Origin: Nocardia sp. NBC_01329
Lineage (GTDB): Bacteria; Actinomycetota; Actinomycetes; Mycobacteriales; Mycobacteriaceae
DNA: 64,000 nucleotides
Direction of reading: 5' to 3'
NCBI RefSeq assembly: GCF_035956715.1
Contig: NZ_CP108381.1
Span: 806,001-870,000 of the forward strand
In this document: positions 1-9,578 of the stretch, in pieces
Layout of the letters: every line of letters starts with the position of its first letter
Position numbering within the stretch: position 1 is the stretch's first letter
Notes under the pieces: generated by a model
Told to the model about the DNA's origin: nothing
Seen by the model: the letters and a program-made list of their open reading frames with translations, nothing else
Databases searched by the model: none
Position numbers and translations under genes: made by a program

Positions 1-1
1 C

Positions 2-1150
2 CTGCGCGCTCCGGGTATGACCATGTTCCGGATGCCGATCTTCACCTGGAACATCGCCGTCACCAGCGTGCTCGTCCTGCTGGCCTTCCCGCTGCTGACC
101 GCCGCCCTGATGGGTCTGGCCTACGACCGGCACCTGGGTGGCCACATCTACGATCCGGGCACCGGCGGCATCCTGCTCTACCAGCACCTGTTCTGGTTCT
201 TCGGACACCCCGAGGTCTACATCATCGCGCTGCCGTTCTTCGGCATCGTCTCCGAGATCTTCCCCGTGTTCAGCCGTAAACCGATCTTCGGCTACACCAC
301 CCTGGTCTACGCGACCCTGGGTATCGCGGCCCTGTCCATCGCGGTGTGGGCGCACCACATGTACGCCACCGGCGCGGTGCTGCTGCCCTACTTCTCGTTC
401 ATGACCTTCCTGATCGCGGTCCCGACCGGCGTGAAGTTCTTCAACTGGATCGGCACCATGTGGAAGGGGCAATTGACGTTCGAATCACCGATGTTGTTCT
501 CGGTGGGCTTCCTCGTCACCTTCCTCTTCGGTGGTCTGTCCGGTGTCATCCTGGCCAGCCCGCCGCTGGACTTCCATGTCACCGACTCCTACTTCGTGGT
601 GGCGCACTTCCACTACGTGCTCTTCGGCACCATCGTGTTCGCCACCTACGCCGGCATCTACTTCTGGTTCCCGAAGATGACCGGCCGGATGCTGGACGAA
701 CGCCTCGGCAAATGGCACTTCTGGACCACGTTCCTCGGCTTCCACCTCACCTTCCTGGTGCAGCACTGGCTGGGCGCCGAAGGTATGCCCCGCCGCTACG
801 CCGACTACCAGGCCGGTGACGGGTTCACCACGCTGAACACCGTCTCCACCATCGGCGCCTTCATCCTCGGCGCCTCGATGCTGCCGTTCCTGTGGAACGT
901 CTTCAAGAGCTACCGCTACGGCGAGGTGGTCACCGTGGACGACCCGTGGGGTTACGGCAACTCCCTGGAATGGGCCACCAGCTGCCCGCCGCCGCGGCAC
1001 AATTTCTACGAACTGCCGCGGATCCGCTCGGAACGACCCGCCTTCGAACTGCACTATCCGCATATGGTCGAACGGATGCGCAAGGAAGCGCACGTCGGAT
1101 TCACCGGCGGGGCCAGACACCATGACGAGGAGACGCTGGTCAAGTCCTAG
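2..1150 (+). CDS. ctaD: Cytochrome c oxidase subunit I, C-terminal part (5' end outside window)
   Basis: Catalytic subunit of the aa3-type cytochrome c oxidase, an integral membrane protein that reduces oxygen and pumps protons. The frame is open from base 2, so the true start lies upstream; about 382 residues are visible. HPEVY (about residue 69) holds a CuB ligand His, the D-channel Glu and the cross-linked Tyr. The AHHMYATG motif gives the other two CuB ligands, [11 protein letters not shown] the K-channel Lys, and AHFHYV the heme a3 and heme a ligands. Several long hydrophobic segments follow. The C-terminal tail is soluble and charged. As I recall the M. tuberculosis order, ctaD sits next to serB2, as here. 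A hairpin follows the stop codon. Confidence 0.96.
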   Translation: MRAPGMTMFRMPIFTWNIAVTSVLVLLAFPLLTAALMGLAYDRHLGGHIYDPGTGGILLYQHLFWFFGHPEVYIIALPFFGIVSEIFPVFSRKPIFGYTTLVYATLGIAALSIAVWAHHMYATGAVLLPYFSFMTFLIAVPTGVKFFNWIGTMWKGQLTFESPMLFSVGFLVTFLFGGLSGVILASPPLDFHVTDSYFVVAHFHYVLFGTIVFATYAGIYFWFPKMTGRMLDERLGKWHFWTTFLGFHLTFLVQHWLGAEGMPRRYADYQAGDGFTTLNTVSTIGAFILGASMLPFLWNVFKSYRYGEVVTVDDPWGYGNSLEWATSCPPPRHNFYELPRIRSERPAFELHYPHMVERMRKEAHVGFTGGARHHDEETLVKS

Positions 1151-1166
1151 CGGGACCTGCCTCGTT

Positions 1167-1204
1167 CCTGTGCACCTGTCGATTTCGGTCGGCGGGTGCA
1201 CAGG
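1167..1204 (+). terminator. Hairpin after ctaD
   Basis: CCTGTGCACC (1167-1176) pairs perfectly with GGTGCACAGG (1195-1204) around an 18-nt loop, 17 bases after the ctaD stop. There is no strong T run behind it, as is usual in high-GC actinobacteria. Probable terminator. Confidence 0.55.
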
Positions 1205-1349
1205 TGTTTCGGGGGGTCGGGTGGTGCGGGGTGGGTTTGTTCGCTCACGAGTAAGGGTGGGCTTGTTCGTCGGGTCAGGGTGGGTTGTTGGTGTAGGTGG
1301 GGTGCGGGCTTGCTGGTGTAGGAGAGGTGAGCTTGTTCGTGAAGGTGCT

Positions 1350-1495
1350 GTGTTTTCGGCGCGCTGGCGCGCGCGGGGGTTGAGGCCCTGAAGTCTCGCC
1401 GTTCAGGCCTCGAGACTCGCGCTTCGCGCATGCGCTTTCGAGGCCTGAACGGCGAGACGGCCTCAACCCTTTGGGTGTCTCGTAAAACTCGACTC
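1350..1495. repeat. Palindromic repeat element, copy 1
   Basis: Long imperfect inverted repeat. Outer arms GTTGAGGCC (1379-1387) and GGCCTCAAC (1459-1467) enclose a 20-bp perfect stem (1394-1413 with 1438-1457) and a conserved centre with GACTCGCGC and GCATGCGCTTT. A small hairpin precedes it and a conserved tail (CTTTGGGTGTCTCGTAA) follows. A second copy lies at 5157-5310 with a different stem sequence but intact pairing. Confidence 0.8.
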
Positions 1496-1516
1496 ACTGG
1501 GTTGCGTTGCGGGCGG

Positions 1517-1577
1517 GTGGCTGGAGTTGCGTGGTGAGTGGCTGGAGTTGTGTGGTGAGTGGGTGGGGGTGTGGTGA
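1517..1577 (+). repeat. 21-bp G-rich tandem repeat
   Basis: Two 21-bp units (1517-1537 and 1538-1558), each beginning GTGGCTGGAGTTG and differing at one base, followed by a diverged 19-bp third unit. The plus strand is very G-rich. The rest of 1151-1916 holds no supportable gene: it contains this repeat, the palindromic element and a second GC-rich repeat at 1801-1905. Confidence 0.7.
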
Positions 1578-1800
1578 GGTGGTGGGGTTGGTCTTCACGG
1601 TTGCTACGGGGGTCGGTGTCCAGGGGGCGTCGGCCGGTGGGGTGGGTCGTGTACTTACATTGTTGTGGGCAGGCCCGTGGGCCCCGCGATCGTGCGCAGC
1701 GTGGCGCTCCTTCCGAATGGTCGGCATCCGTGGTCGGGGCCCGCCCCGGTTCTGGAGCGACGAAGCGATGGAGCGCAGCGACTGAGCGCAGGAGTGAAGA

Positions 1801-1905
1801 ACCGGGGTTAATAGGGCCCCGACAGCCCCGCCGAAGGCGGGGCAAATAAACACAACCCGGGGTCACGAGGCCCCGACTTGCGCCGCCGGAGGTGGCGCCG
1901 AAGAT
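1801..1905. repeat. GC-rich dispersed repeat upstream of serB
   Basis: Contains the blocks CAGCCCCGCCGAAGGCGGGG, AAATAAACACAACC and CACGAGGCCCCGAC, followed by a GCGCCGCC-type hairpin. The same blocks, in a different order, recur inside the THUMP-like gene at 8681-8757. Some recur in reverse orientation at 5157-5200. The element ends a few bases before the serB start, so it may form part of the serB 5' region. Confidence 0.6.
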
Positions 1906-1907
1906 AG

Positions 1908-3134
<1,227 letters not shown>

Positions 3135-3224
3135 GTTGTGCTTTCCGGCGCCGCGGGGGGATATACGGCGGCGCGTGGGTAGGCTGTCGTCCGGTGTTGC
3201 TCGGGTGCTGGGAGGGTTGGTGAA

Positions 3225-4061
3225 ATGCCGGATAGCGGCGTGACGGATGTGGCGGCGAACGGTCACTACATTGATGCGGATCCGGACTACGAGGATGGCA
3301 TGGATCCTGAGTTCTGCACGGAGCCGGGATTTTCCGAGCGCCACGACGAACTCGCCGCGGGATACGGGGGTCTGGGCGATCCCGAGGATCCCGCACAGGT
3401 GCAAGCGATGCAGATGGTGCTGCACCTCCCCAAAACCGATCCACCCGCGCGCAGTGATGTGCTCGCCGCCGCGGCGGCCGCGGCGGTCGCGCTCTGCCTG
3501 GATCCGCGGGTCGGTTTCGAAGGGGACTGGGAGGAGCGGTATCTGGCCTGGAAGCGGTCGCGGATCCGGAAGGTCGCCCGGCGGGCGCGCGGCGCTCAGT
3601 GGGCGGCCGCGAACGAGGTCCCCGGAGTGACCGTCGAGAGCGGGGGCGCCCTGGTGCGGGCCCTGGTACCGAGCCCCGTGGGTGCGGTCGACGCCCGGAT
3701 CCGGCGACTCCAGATCGGCGGTACCGACCTCGAATCCGACGATCCCGGGCCGGTGCCACTGGACGTCCCGGTGTTCTGGGTGAACGCCGAACTGGGTATG
3801 ACAGTCGGTAAAGCCGCGGCGCAGGTAGGGCACGCGAGCATGCTCTTCGCCGGTGCGCTGCCGGTGGAACAGGCCCGGACCTGGGCACAGCGTGGATTCG
3901 CCTGCGCGGTCCGTGAGGCCGGCCCCGATCAATGGCAGATGCTGCGCGCCGCTGTCACCCGCAGCGCCGCGACCGCCGTACGTGACGCCGGTTTCACCGA
4001 GGTCGCACCCGGCTCCACCACCGTGATCGCCACCCGGCCCGCGCGGCCGGACCATTGGTAG
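3225..4061 (+). CDS. Peptidyl-tRNA hydrolase 2-like protein
   Basis: 278 residues. The C-terminal 110 residues resemble the PTH2 fold (VNAELGMTVGKAAAQVGHAS, then AVREAG and VRDAGFTEVAPGSTTVIA), which in characterised members releases peptides from peptidyl-tRNA. The N-terminal 150 residues are acidic and then Ala-rich (AAAAAAAVALCLDP), with no domain I recognise. The ATG follows GGGAGG, and a TAGGCT -10 box lies at 3180-3185. The domain assignment is fairly safe; activity on peptidyl-tRNA is inferred. The N-terminal extension is much longer than a bare PTH2 domain of about 120 residues. Confidence 0.8.
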   Translation: MPDSGVTDVAANGHYIDADPDYEDGMDPEFCTEPGFSERHDELAAGYGGLGDPEDPAQVQAMQMVLHLPKTDPPARSDVLAAAAAAAVALCLDPRVGFEGDWEERYLAWKRSRIRKVARRARGAQWAAANEVPGVTVESGGALVRALVPSPVGAVDARIRRLQIGGTDLESDDPGPVPLDVPVFWVNAELGMTVGKAAAQVGHASMLFAGALPVEQARTWAQRGFACAVREAGPDQWQMLRAAVTRSAATAVRDAGFTEVAPGSTTVIATRPARPDHW

Positions 4062-4318
4062 CAGGCGAGCACGGTTCACGTCGTCACCCACCCGAAGGCG
4101 ACACCTCATGGGGATCGGTGGTGGCGGCCGGTACGACTCCCGACCCACCTCCGTCCGCGACCACGCGGCGGCCGCGGACGTCGAGGTGTTCTCGTTTCCG
4201 GCCGCCGGTCCCGTTCATCGCATACGGCGGACTCGGGCATCCTCTGGCTCGGGGCCCGGCTGGTGCTCCGGCGAATCGCGGGTGCCCGGTGCCGCGATCG
4301 TGTTCGCCTCGAGACAAG

Positions 4319-5152
4319 ATGGAGCGCGTGGCGCACCCCGATCCAGATCTGCTCATCGATTTCACCAACGTTTCCATCCGCCGCAACGGGCACACCCTCG
4401 TGGGCCCGGTGACCTGGCAGGTAGAACTCGACGAACGCTGGGTCGTGCTGGGCCCCAACGGAGCCGGTAAGACCTCGTTGCTGCAGATCGCGGCGGCCGA
4501 AACCCACCCCTCCTACGGCGCCGCCTATGTGCTCGGTGAACGGCTCGGCAAAACGAACGTCAGCGAACTGCGGCCGCGGATCGGGCTGTCGTCGGCGGCG
4601 CTGGCGGCGCGCATCCCGCAGGAAGAGCGGGTCGCCGATCTGGTGGTGTCGGCCGGATACGCGGTACTCGGCCGCTGGCGCGAGAAATACGACGAGGTCG
4701 ATACCGACCGCGCGATCGACATGCTGGAAAGCCTGGGCGCCGAACATCTTCTGGACCGCACCTACGGCACGCTGTCGGAAGGCGAACGCAAACGGGTCCT
4801 GATCGCTCGCGCTCTCATGACCGACCCGGAACTGCTCCTGCTGGACGAACCGGCCGCCGGCGTGGATCTGGGTGGCCGCGAGGAACTGGTGGAGAGCCTC
4901 GGTGATCTGGCCGCCGATCCCGACGCTCCGGCGCTGGTGCTGGTCACTCATCACGTCGAGGAGATCCCGCCGGGCTTCACGCACTGCATGCTGATCAGCG
5001 AGGGGGAAATCGTCAAGCAGGGCCTGATCGACGATGTGCTGACGGCCGAGAATTTGAGTGAGGCGTTCCGGCAGTCCATCGCGCTGGACCGGATCGACGG
5101 GCGATTCTTCGCCCGGCGGGCGCGGCGGCTCGGGCGGCACCGGTCGCGGTAG
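4319..5152 (+). CDS. ABC transporter ATP-binding protein
   Basis: 277-residue stand-alone ABC ATPase. Walker A is GPNGAGKTS, the signature is LSEGERKRV (Glu instead of the usual Gly/Gln), Walker B is LLLLDEPAAG, and the H-loop is LVTHHVEEIP. I recall the M. tuberculosis orthologue as Rv3041c. No permease gene is adjacent, so the partner and substrate are unknown. The reading frame is open further upstream, but sequence before 4319 is Arg/Pro-rich and not protein-like. GTG at 4328 with GGAG just upstream is an alternative start. Confidence 0.9.
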   Translation: MERVAHPDPDLLIDFTNVSIRRNGHTLVGPVTWQVELDERWVVLGPNGAGKTSLLQIAAAETHPSYGAAYVLGERLGKTNVSELRPRIGLSSAALAARIPQEERVADLVVSAGYAVLGRWREKYDEVDTDRAIDMLESLGAEHLLDRTYGTLSEGERKRVLIARALMTDPELLLLDEPAAGVDLGGREELVESLGDLAADPDAPALVLVTHHVEEIPPGFTHCMLISEGEIVKQGLIDDVLTAENLSEAFRQSIALDRIDGRFFARRARRLGRHRSR

Positions 5153-5156
5153 GGGC

Positions 5157-5310
5157 TGTGTTTATTCGGCGCCGCCTGCGGCGGCGCGGGTCGAGGCCCC
5201 GGGGGGTCCCGCCGCTGCGCCCTCGAGACTCGCGCCTTCGGCGCATGCGCTTTCGAGGGCGCAGCGGCGGGACGGGCCTCGACCTTTGTGGGCCTCGTAA
5301 GACTCGGCGC
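5157..5310. repeat. Palindromic repeat element, copy 2
   Basis: Same architecture as the element at 1350-1495. A GCGCCGCC/GGCGGCGC hairpin comes first. Outer arms GTCGAGGCCC (5190-5199) and GGGCCTCGAC (5274-5283) enclose a 20-bp perfect stem (5207-5226 with 5253-5272), with the conserved centre GACTCGCGC and GCATGCGCTTT and a CTTTGTGGGCCTCGTAAG tail. Several stem positions differ from copy 1 with matching changes on the other arm. It fills most of the gap between the ABC ATPase and NUDIX genes. Confidence 0.8.
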
Positions 5311-5469
5311 GGGGGGTGCGGTTGTTCGGGGGGAGGATCCGATGTGGGTTCGGTCGGGGCCAGAAGCTGGTCGGCCAGGGGTGAGGAGAGGGTCGGCCGG
5401 TCGGACGGTGGTGGGCTCGCTGAGACCCGCAGGGGTCGGCACGCCGGCAACACGGCTAGTGTGCGAAGG

Positions 5470-6369
5470 GTGAGTGAGACGACTGTGCCGGATCCGGATG
5501 CCGGGGTGCCCGAAGCCAAGGATGCCTCGACCGTGATGCTGGTGCGGGACGGTGCGACGGGTCCGGAGGTGTTCCTGCAGCGGCGGGCGGGGGCCATGGA
5601 GTTCGCCGCGGGGATGACCGCTTTTCCGGGCGGGCGGGTGGATCCGGTGGACGCCGCGGTGGCCATCGAATGGGCCGGGCCGCCGCCGCGGTGGTGGGGC
5701 GAGCGATTAGGCGTGTCCGACGCACGGGCGAAGGCGCTGGTCTGCGCGGCGGTACGGGAGACCTTCGAGGAGTGCGGGGTACTGCTGGCCGGTCTTACCG
5801 CGGACACGGTTGTCGCCGATACGGGCGGGTATCGCGCGGAGCGGGAGCGGATCGAAGGCCGGGATCTGACGCTGGCGGAGTTCCTCGCCGCACGGCAGCT
5901 GGTGCTGCGCGCCGATCTGCTGCGGCCGTGGTCGCGCTGGATCACACCGACGGTGGAACGTCGTCGCTACGACACCAACTTCTTCGTGGCGGTGCTGCCC
6001 GAGGGACAATTGGCCGACGGCGCGACCACGGAAACCGATCTGGTGCAGTGGTCCACGCCGGCCGCCGCACTGGACACCTGGAAAGCCGGTGAGCATGTGC
6101 TGCTGCCACCCACCTGGTCGCAGCTGACCTCGCTGGCCGATTACCGGGATACCGCGCAGATCCTGGCGGCCGAACCACAGATCGATCCGATCCAGCCGGA
6201 ATTCGGTGAGGCCGACGGCAAGAAACTGCTGCAGTTCCCGGACAACATGCGTTACTTCGCGGATCTGCCGGATCCGTCCCGGCTGGTCGGGTCGAAAGGG
6301 ATGCGCGATACCGATCCGGCGCTGCTCGGCGGCTCGGGGAATGCGGGCGGCGTCGCGGACGGCCGGTAG
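5470..6369 (+). CDS. NUDIX hydrolase family protein
   Basis: 299 residues. The NUDIX box is split: GRVDPVDAA, an insertion of about 35 residues, then AAVRETFEECGVLLAG carrying the RExxEE core. This longer RNU-type layout is common in CoA-pyrophosphatase-like members; the substrate is not known. GTG at 5470 is chosen because a TAGTGT -10 box ends 7 bases upstream, giving a leaderless transcript. GTG at 5461 is an alternative. Sequence further upstream in this frame is the repeat element. I recall Rv3040c as the M. tuberculosis counterpart. An enoyl-CoA hydratase gene follows after 11 bp. Confidence 0.85.
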   Translation: MSETTVPDPDAGVPEAKDASTVMLVRDGATGPEVFLQRRAGAMEFAAGMTAFPGGRVDPVDAAVAIEWAGPPPRWWGERLGVSDARAKALVCAAVRETFEECGVLLAGLTADTVVADTGGYRAERERIEGRDLTLAEFLAARQLVLRADLLRPWSRWITPTVERRRYDTNFFVAVLPEGQLADGATTETDLVQWSTPAAALDTWKAGEHVLLPPTWSQLTSLADYRDTAQILAAEPQIDPIQPEFGEADGKKLLQFPDNMRYFADLPDPSRLVGSKGMRDTDPALLGGSGNAGGVADGR

Positions 6370-6380
6370 CGTAACCGTCC

Positions 6381-7169
6381 ATGGCGGAATTCGTATCCCT
6401 GTCCCGGCTCGGGTCCGACGAAGCGAGCGGGTCCGGGCGTGGTGTGGCGGTGCTGCGTATCGCCCGCCCGCCGATGAATCTGTTCGATACCCAGCTGATC
6501 CGGGAGATCGCCGACGCGGCCACCGCGTGCGGTGCCGATCCGGAGATCGCCGCGCTAGTGGTCTACGGGGACGAGCGGGTGTTCTGCGCCGGTGACGATC
6601 TGGCCGAACTCGCCGAGCTCCCGGCCGAACAGGCCGGCGCGATGGCCGCCGACCTACAGGCCGCGCTGAGCTGTCTCGCCGCGGTCCCGCAGCCCACGGT
6701 CGCCGCGATCAGCGGATACGCCCTCGGAGCGGGTCTGGAGTTGGCGTTGGGCGCCGACCGGCGGATCGTCGGCGACAATGTGAAGCTCGGTTTCCCGCAG
6801 ATCGATGCCGGTCTGATCCCACTCGCCGGCATCCGGCGGTTATCGCTGCTGATCGGCCCCGGGCCGGCCAAGGATCTGGTGTACAGCGGCCGTTTCGTCG
6901 AACCGGACGAGGCCGCGCGGCTGGGCCTGGTCGATCAGGTCGTCGCACCCGACGATGTGCTGGGGGTGGCGATCGAATGGGCGCGCCGGTTCGTCGACGG
7001 CCCGGCGCGGGCGCTGGCCGCGGCGAAGGCGGTGTTCGAGGCGGGGCCGCACGGTCACGAACGAGCCCGCACCGAATGGGCTCAGCTGTTCAGCACCGAG
7101 GATCAGCGCATCGGAACCCGCTCCTACCTGCGCGACGGGCCGGGGTCGGCGGCGTTCACCGGGCGCTGA
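6381..7169 (+). CDS. Enoyl-CoA hydratase/isomerase family protein
   Basis: Crotonase-fold protein of 262 residues. FCAGDDLAELAEL and AAISGYALGAGLELALGAD form the oxyanion-hole and CoA-binding region. The position usually holding a catalytic Glu reads KLGFPQIDAGLIP, with Gln in place of Glu, so hydratase activity is uncertain and an isomerase-type or other acyl-CoA reaction is possible. Likely leaderless: TAGCGT at 6367-6372, then 8 bases, then ATG. As I recall, Rv3039c (echA17) occupies this place in M. tuberculosis. Confidence 0.88.
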   Translation: MAEFVSLSRLGSDEASGSGRGVAVLRIARPPMNLFDTQLIREIADAATACGADPEIAALVVYGDERVFCAGDDLAELAELPAEQAGAMAADLQAALSCLAAVPQPTVAAISGYALGAGLELALGADRRIVGDNVKLGFPQIDAGLIPLAGIRRLSLLIGPGPAKDLVYSGRFVEPDEAARLGLVDQVVAPDDVLGVAIEWARRFVDGPARALAAAKAVFEAGPHGHERARTEWAQLFSTEDQRIGTRSYLRDGPGSAAFTGR

Positions 7170-7241
7170 ACGAGTCGGAGGCCACCCGAACCTACCCGGT
7201 GGTATCGGTCGAGCGGGAGGCAAAGGATAGGCTTTCCGACC

Positions 7242-8222
7242 ATGACGGTACGCCCCGACGACCCCGCGCCACATCCGCACGCCACCGCCGCGGAAGTCGA
7301 AGCAGCATTCGAGGACACCAAGCTCGCCCAGGTGCTCTACCACGACTGGGAAGCCGAGACCTACGACGACAAATGGTCGATCTCCTATGACGAACGCTGT
7401 ATCGACTACGCCCGTGGCCGGTTCGACGCCGCGGTCGGCACCGATGCGGAACTGCCGTACGACCGTGCCCTGGAGCTGGGCTGCGGGACCGGTTTCTTCC
7501 TGCTGAACCTGATGCAGTCCGGTATCGCGAAGAGCGGTTCGGTCACCGATCTGTCGCCCGGCATGGTGAAGGTCGCGCTGCGCAACGCCGAGCACCTGGG
7601 CCTGGATGTGGACGGCCGGGTCGCGGACGCCGAGACGATTCCCTACGAGGACGACACCTTCGATCTCGTCGTCGGGCACGCCGTCCTGCACCACATCCCG
7701 GATGTGGAACAGTCGCTACGGGAATGCCTGCGGGTGCTCAAACCGGGAGGCCGTTTCGTCTTCGCCGGTGAACCCACCACCATCGGCAATGTGTACGCCC
7801 GCAACCTCGGCAACATCACCTGGAAGGCGACGACCGCCCTCACCAAACTCCCCTTCCTGCGGGACTGGCGCCGACCCCAGGAAGAACTGGACGAATCGTC
7901 GCGTGCCGCCGCGCTGGAGGCCGTGGTCGATCTGCACACTTTCGATCCGGCTCAGCTCGAGGATATGGCGCGCTCGGCCGGCGCGGTGGACGTGGCCGCG
8001 CATACCGAGGAATTCGCCGCCGCCCTGTGGGGGTGGCCGGTACGTACGTTCGAGTCGGCTGTGCCGGACGAGAAGCTGACAATCGGCTATCGGATGGCGA
8101 TGTACCGCGCGTGGATCGGGCTGAGCTGGGTGGACGAGAACGTGATGCGCCGGGTGGTGCCGCGGCAGTTCTTCTACAACGCCATGATCACCGGAGTGAA
8201 ACCGGCCGCCGCCGCGAAATAG
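7242..8222 (+). CDS. Class I SAM-dependent methyltransferase
   Basis: 326 residues with a Rossmann-type methyltransferase core: LELGCGTGFFLLNL (SAM-binding motif I), SVTDLSPGMV (motif II) and GHAVLHHIPDVE, followed by an RVLKPGGRFVFAGEP post-motif. The C-terminal third is family-specific and does not identify the substrate. Leaderless architecture: TAGGCT at 7228-7233 followed by 8 bases and ATG. Its stop codon overlaps the next start by one base (TAGTG), so the two are co-translated. In M. tuberculosis the equivalent is Rv3038c, as I recall. Confidence 0.9.
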   Translation: MTVRPDDPAPHPHATAAEVEAAFEDTKLAQVLYHDWEAETYDDKWSISYDERCIDYARGRFDAAVGTDAELPYDRALELGCGTGFFLLNLMQSGIAKSGSVTDLSPGMVKVALRNAEHLGLDVDGRVADAETIPYEDDTFDLVVGHAVLHHIPDVEQSLRECLRVLKPGGRFVFAGEPTTIGNVYARNLGNITWKATTALTKLPFLRDWRRPQEELDESSRAAALEAVVDLHTFDPAQLEDMARSAGAVDVAAHTEEFAAALWGWPVRTFESAVPDEKLTIGYRMAMYRAWIGLSWVDENVMRRVVPRQFFYNAMITGVKPAAAAK

Positions 8223-9493
8223 TGGGCTACAGCTTCGCCCCGGGCGATATCGCCTATCTGGGTTCGGTGGCCGGGTCGGCGGCACTGGCCGCGGTCGCCG
8301 AACTGGATCTCACCGCCGCGTCGCAGCTGCGCGATGTGGCGCTGGTTCGGCGGACCTACGGTGATCGCGCGCCCGCATTGATCGAAACCGTGCGCCTGCG
8401 TCGCCGGGCGGCGGGCAAACTGTCCGGTGCGCAGGACTGGCTGCTGACCGACGAAGCGCTACAGCAGGCCACTCCCACGCTGGTCGCCCGGCATCGCGCC
8501 CGCCGGTTGGCCGGCCGCGATGTCCACGATGTGACCTGCTCGATAGGTGCGGAGCTGGCCGAACTGGCCCGGGTGTGCCCGCGGGTGGTCGGCAGCGATC
8601 TGGACCCGGTGCGGCTGGCCATTGCCCACTACAACCTGATCCGCCCGTCCCCGAACCCAATCTGTGCCGGCTCCCTGACAGCGGGGTCTCGAGGGCCCCG
8701 ACCCCGCGGCGCCGCAATCGAACACAGCCCCGACCCGCCGAAGGCGGGGCAGAAAATACAGCTGGTGCGTGCCGACGCGCTGGCCCCGTGTACCTCCGGC
8801 ACGGTCGTCGTCGCCGATCCGGGGCGCCGAGCGGACGGAAAGCGCACCCACGATCCGGCCGCGCTGCAACCGCCGCTACCGGATCTGCTCTCGGCGTACG
8901 CAGGTCGTGATCTGGTCGTGAAATGCGCTCCCGGACTGGATTTCGACCGGTTGGACTGGGACGGCGAGGTCGAGGTCGTCTCGCTGGACGGGGGCGTCCG
9001 GGAAGCATGCCTGTGGTCGGCGGGACTGCGCGAAGCAGGCATCGCCCGCCGTGCCACCGTCCTCACCTCGGCGGGGGCGATATCCACTCTCACCGATGCC
9101 GATCCGGACGAGATCCCGGAGCGGGACCCGGGAGAGTGGATCGTCGACCCCGACGGTGCCGTTGTCCGCGCCGGACTGGTCCGCCATTACGGTGCCCGCC
9201 ACGGTCTGTGGCAGCTGGATCCGCGTATCGCCTACCTGACCGGTGACCGGCTTCCCGACGGTGTGCGCGGTTTCCGCATTCTCGACCGCTGCGTCCTGCG
9301 CGAGAAGGTGTTGCGGGCCGAATTGCGCCGCCGCGACTGCGGCCGGCTGGAAATCCTGGTCCGCGGTGTCGATATCGATCCCGATGTCCTGCGGCGACGG
9401 CTGAAGCTCACCGGATCCCGGCCCTATACGCTCGTGATCACGCGTATCGGCAGCGCGGCCACTGTCTTCCTGTGTGAGCCTTCGCGCCCCTGA
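8222..9493 (+). CDS. THUMP-like domain methyltransferase-fold protein with in-frame repeat insertion
   Basis: 423 residues, starting at a GTG that overlaps the upstream stop codon. It has a methyltransferase-like core (DVTCSIGAELAELA, VVGSDLDPVRLAIAHYNL, VVVADPGRR) and a THUMP-like C-terminal domain. The family is often linked to methylglucose lipopolysaccharide loci (Rv3037c in M. tuberculosis, from memory); the reaction is not certain. Between HYNL and LVRADAL there are about 40 residues rich in Pro, Gly and Arg, encoded by a GC-rich repeat related to the one at 1801-1905. This stretch would loop out right after the SAM-binding fold. The frame is kept, so the protein may still work. Confidence 0.85.
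   Translation: MGYSFAPGDIAYLGSVAGSAALAAVAELDLTAASQLRDVALVRRTYGDRAPALIETVRLRRRAAGKLSGAQDWLLTDEALQQATPTLVARHRARRLAGRDVHDVTCSIGAELAELARVCPRVVGSDLDPVRLAIAHYNLIRPSPNPICAGSLTAGSRGPRPRGAAIEHSPDPPKAGQKIQLVRADALAPCTSGTVVVADPGRRADGKRTHDPAALQPPLPDLLSAYAGRDLVVKCAPGLDFDRLDWDGEVEVVSLDGGVREACLWSAGLREAGIARRATVLTSAGAISTLTDADPDEIPERDPGEWIVDPDGAVVRAGLVRHYGARHGLWQLDPRIAYLTGDRLPDGVRGFRILDRCVLREKVLRAELRRRDCGRLEILVRGVDIDPDVLRRRLKLTGSRPYTLVITRIGSAATVFLCEPSRP
8681..8757. repeat. GC-rich repeat inserted in frame in a coding sequence
   Basis: Shares the blocks TCTCGAGGGCCCCGAC, GCGGCGCCGC, AACACAGCCCCGAC and CCGCCGAAGGCGGGGC with the intergenic repeats at 1801-1905 and (reverse) 5157-5200. The CGCCTTCGGCGG-type palindrome at its 3' end could form a hairpin in the mRNA. 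It is read through in frame by the THUMP-like gene. Confidence 0.65.
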
Positions 9494-9578
9494 GTGGAGG
9501 ATCAGCGCAGCTTTCCACGGCGAGCAGGGTGAGGTTTTCCGGCCGGGACCGGGCGTTCATCCGGGACCCGGTACGCCC

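Noticed and set aside
1147..1866. Minus-strand frame of 239 codons between ctaD and serB
   Set aside because: Thr/Pro/His-rich composition from G-rich repeats on the other strand; no ribosome-binding site or domain.
4055..4318. N-terminal extension of the ABC ATPase
   Set aside because: Arg/Pro/Thr-rich and overlapping the end of the upstream gene; the ATPase fold begins after 4319.
5158..5469. N-terminal extension of the NUDIX protein
   Set aside because: These codons are the palindromic repeat element; the leaderless GTG at 5470 is better supported.
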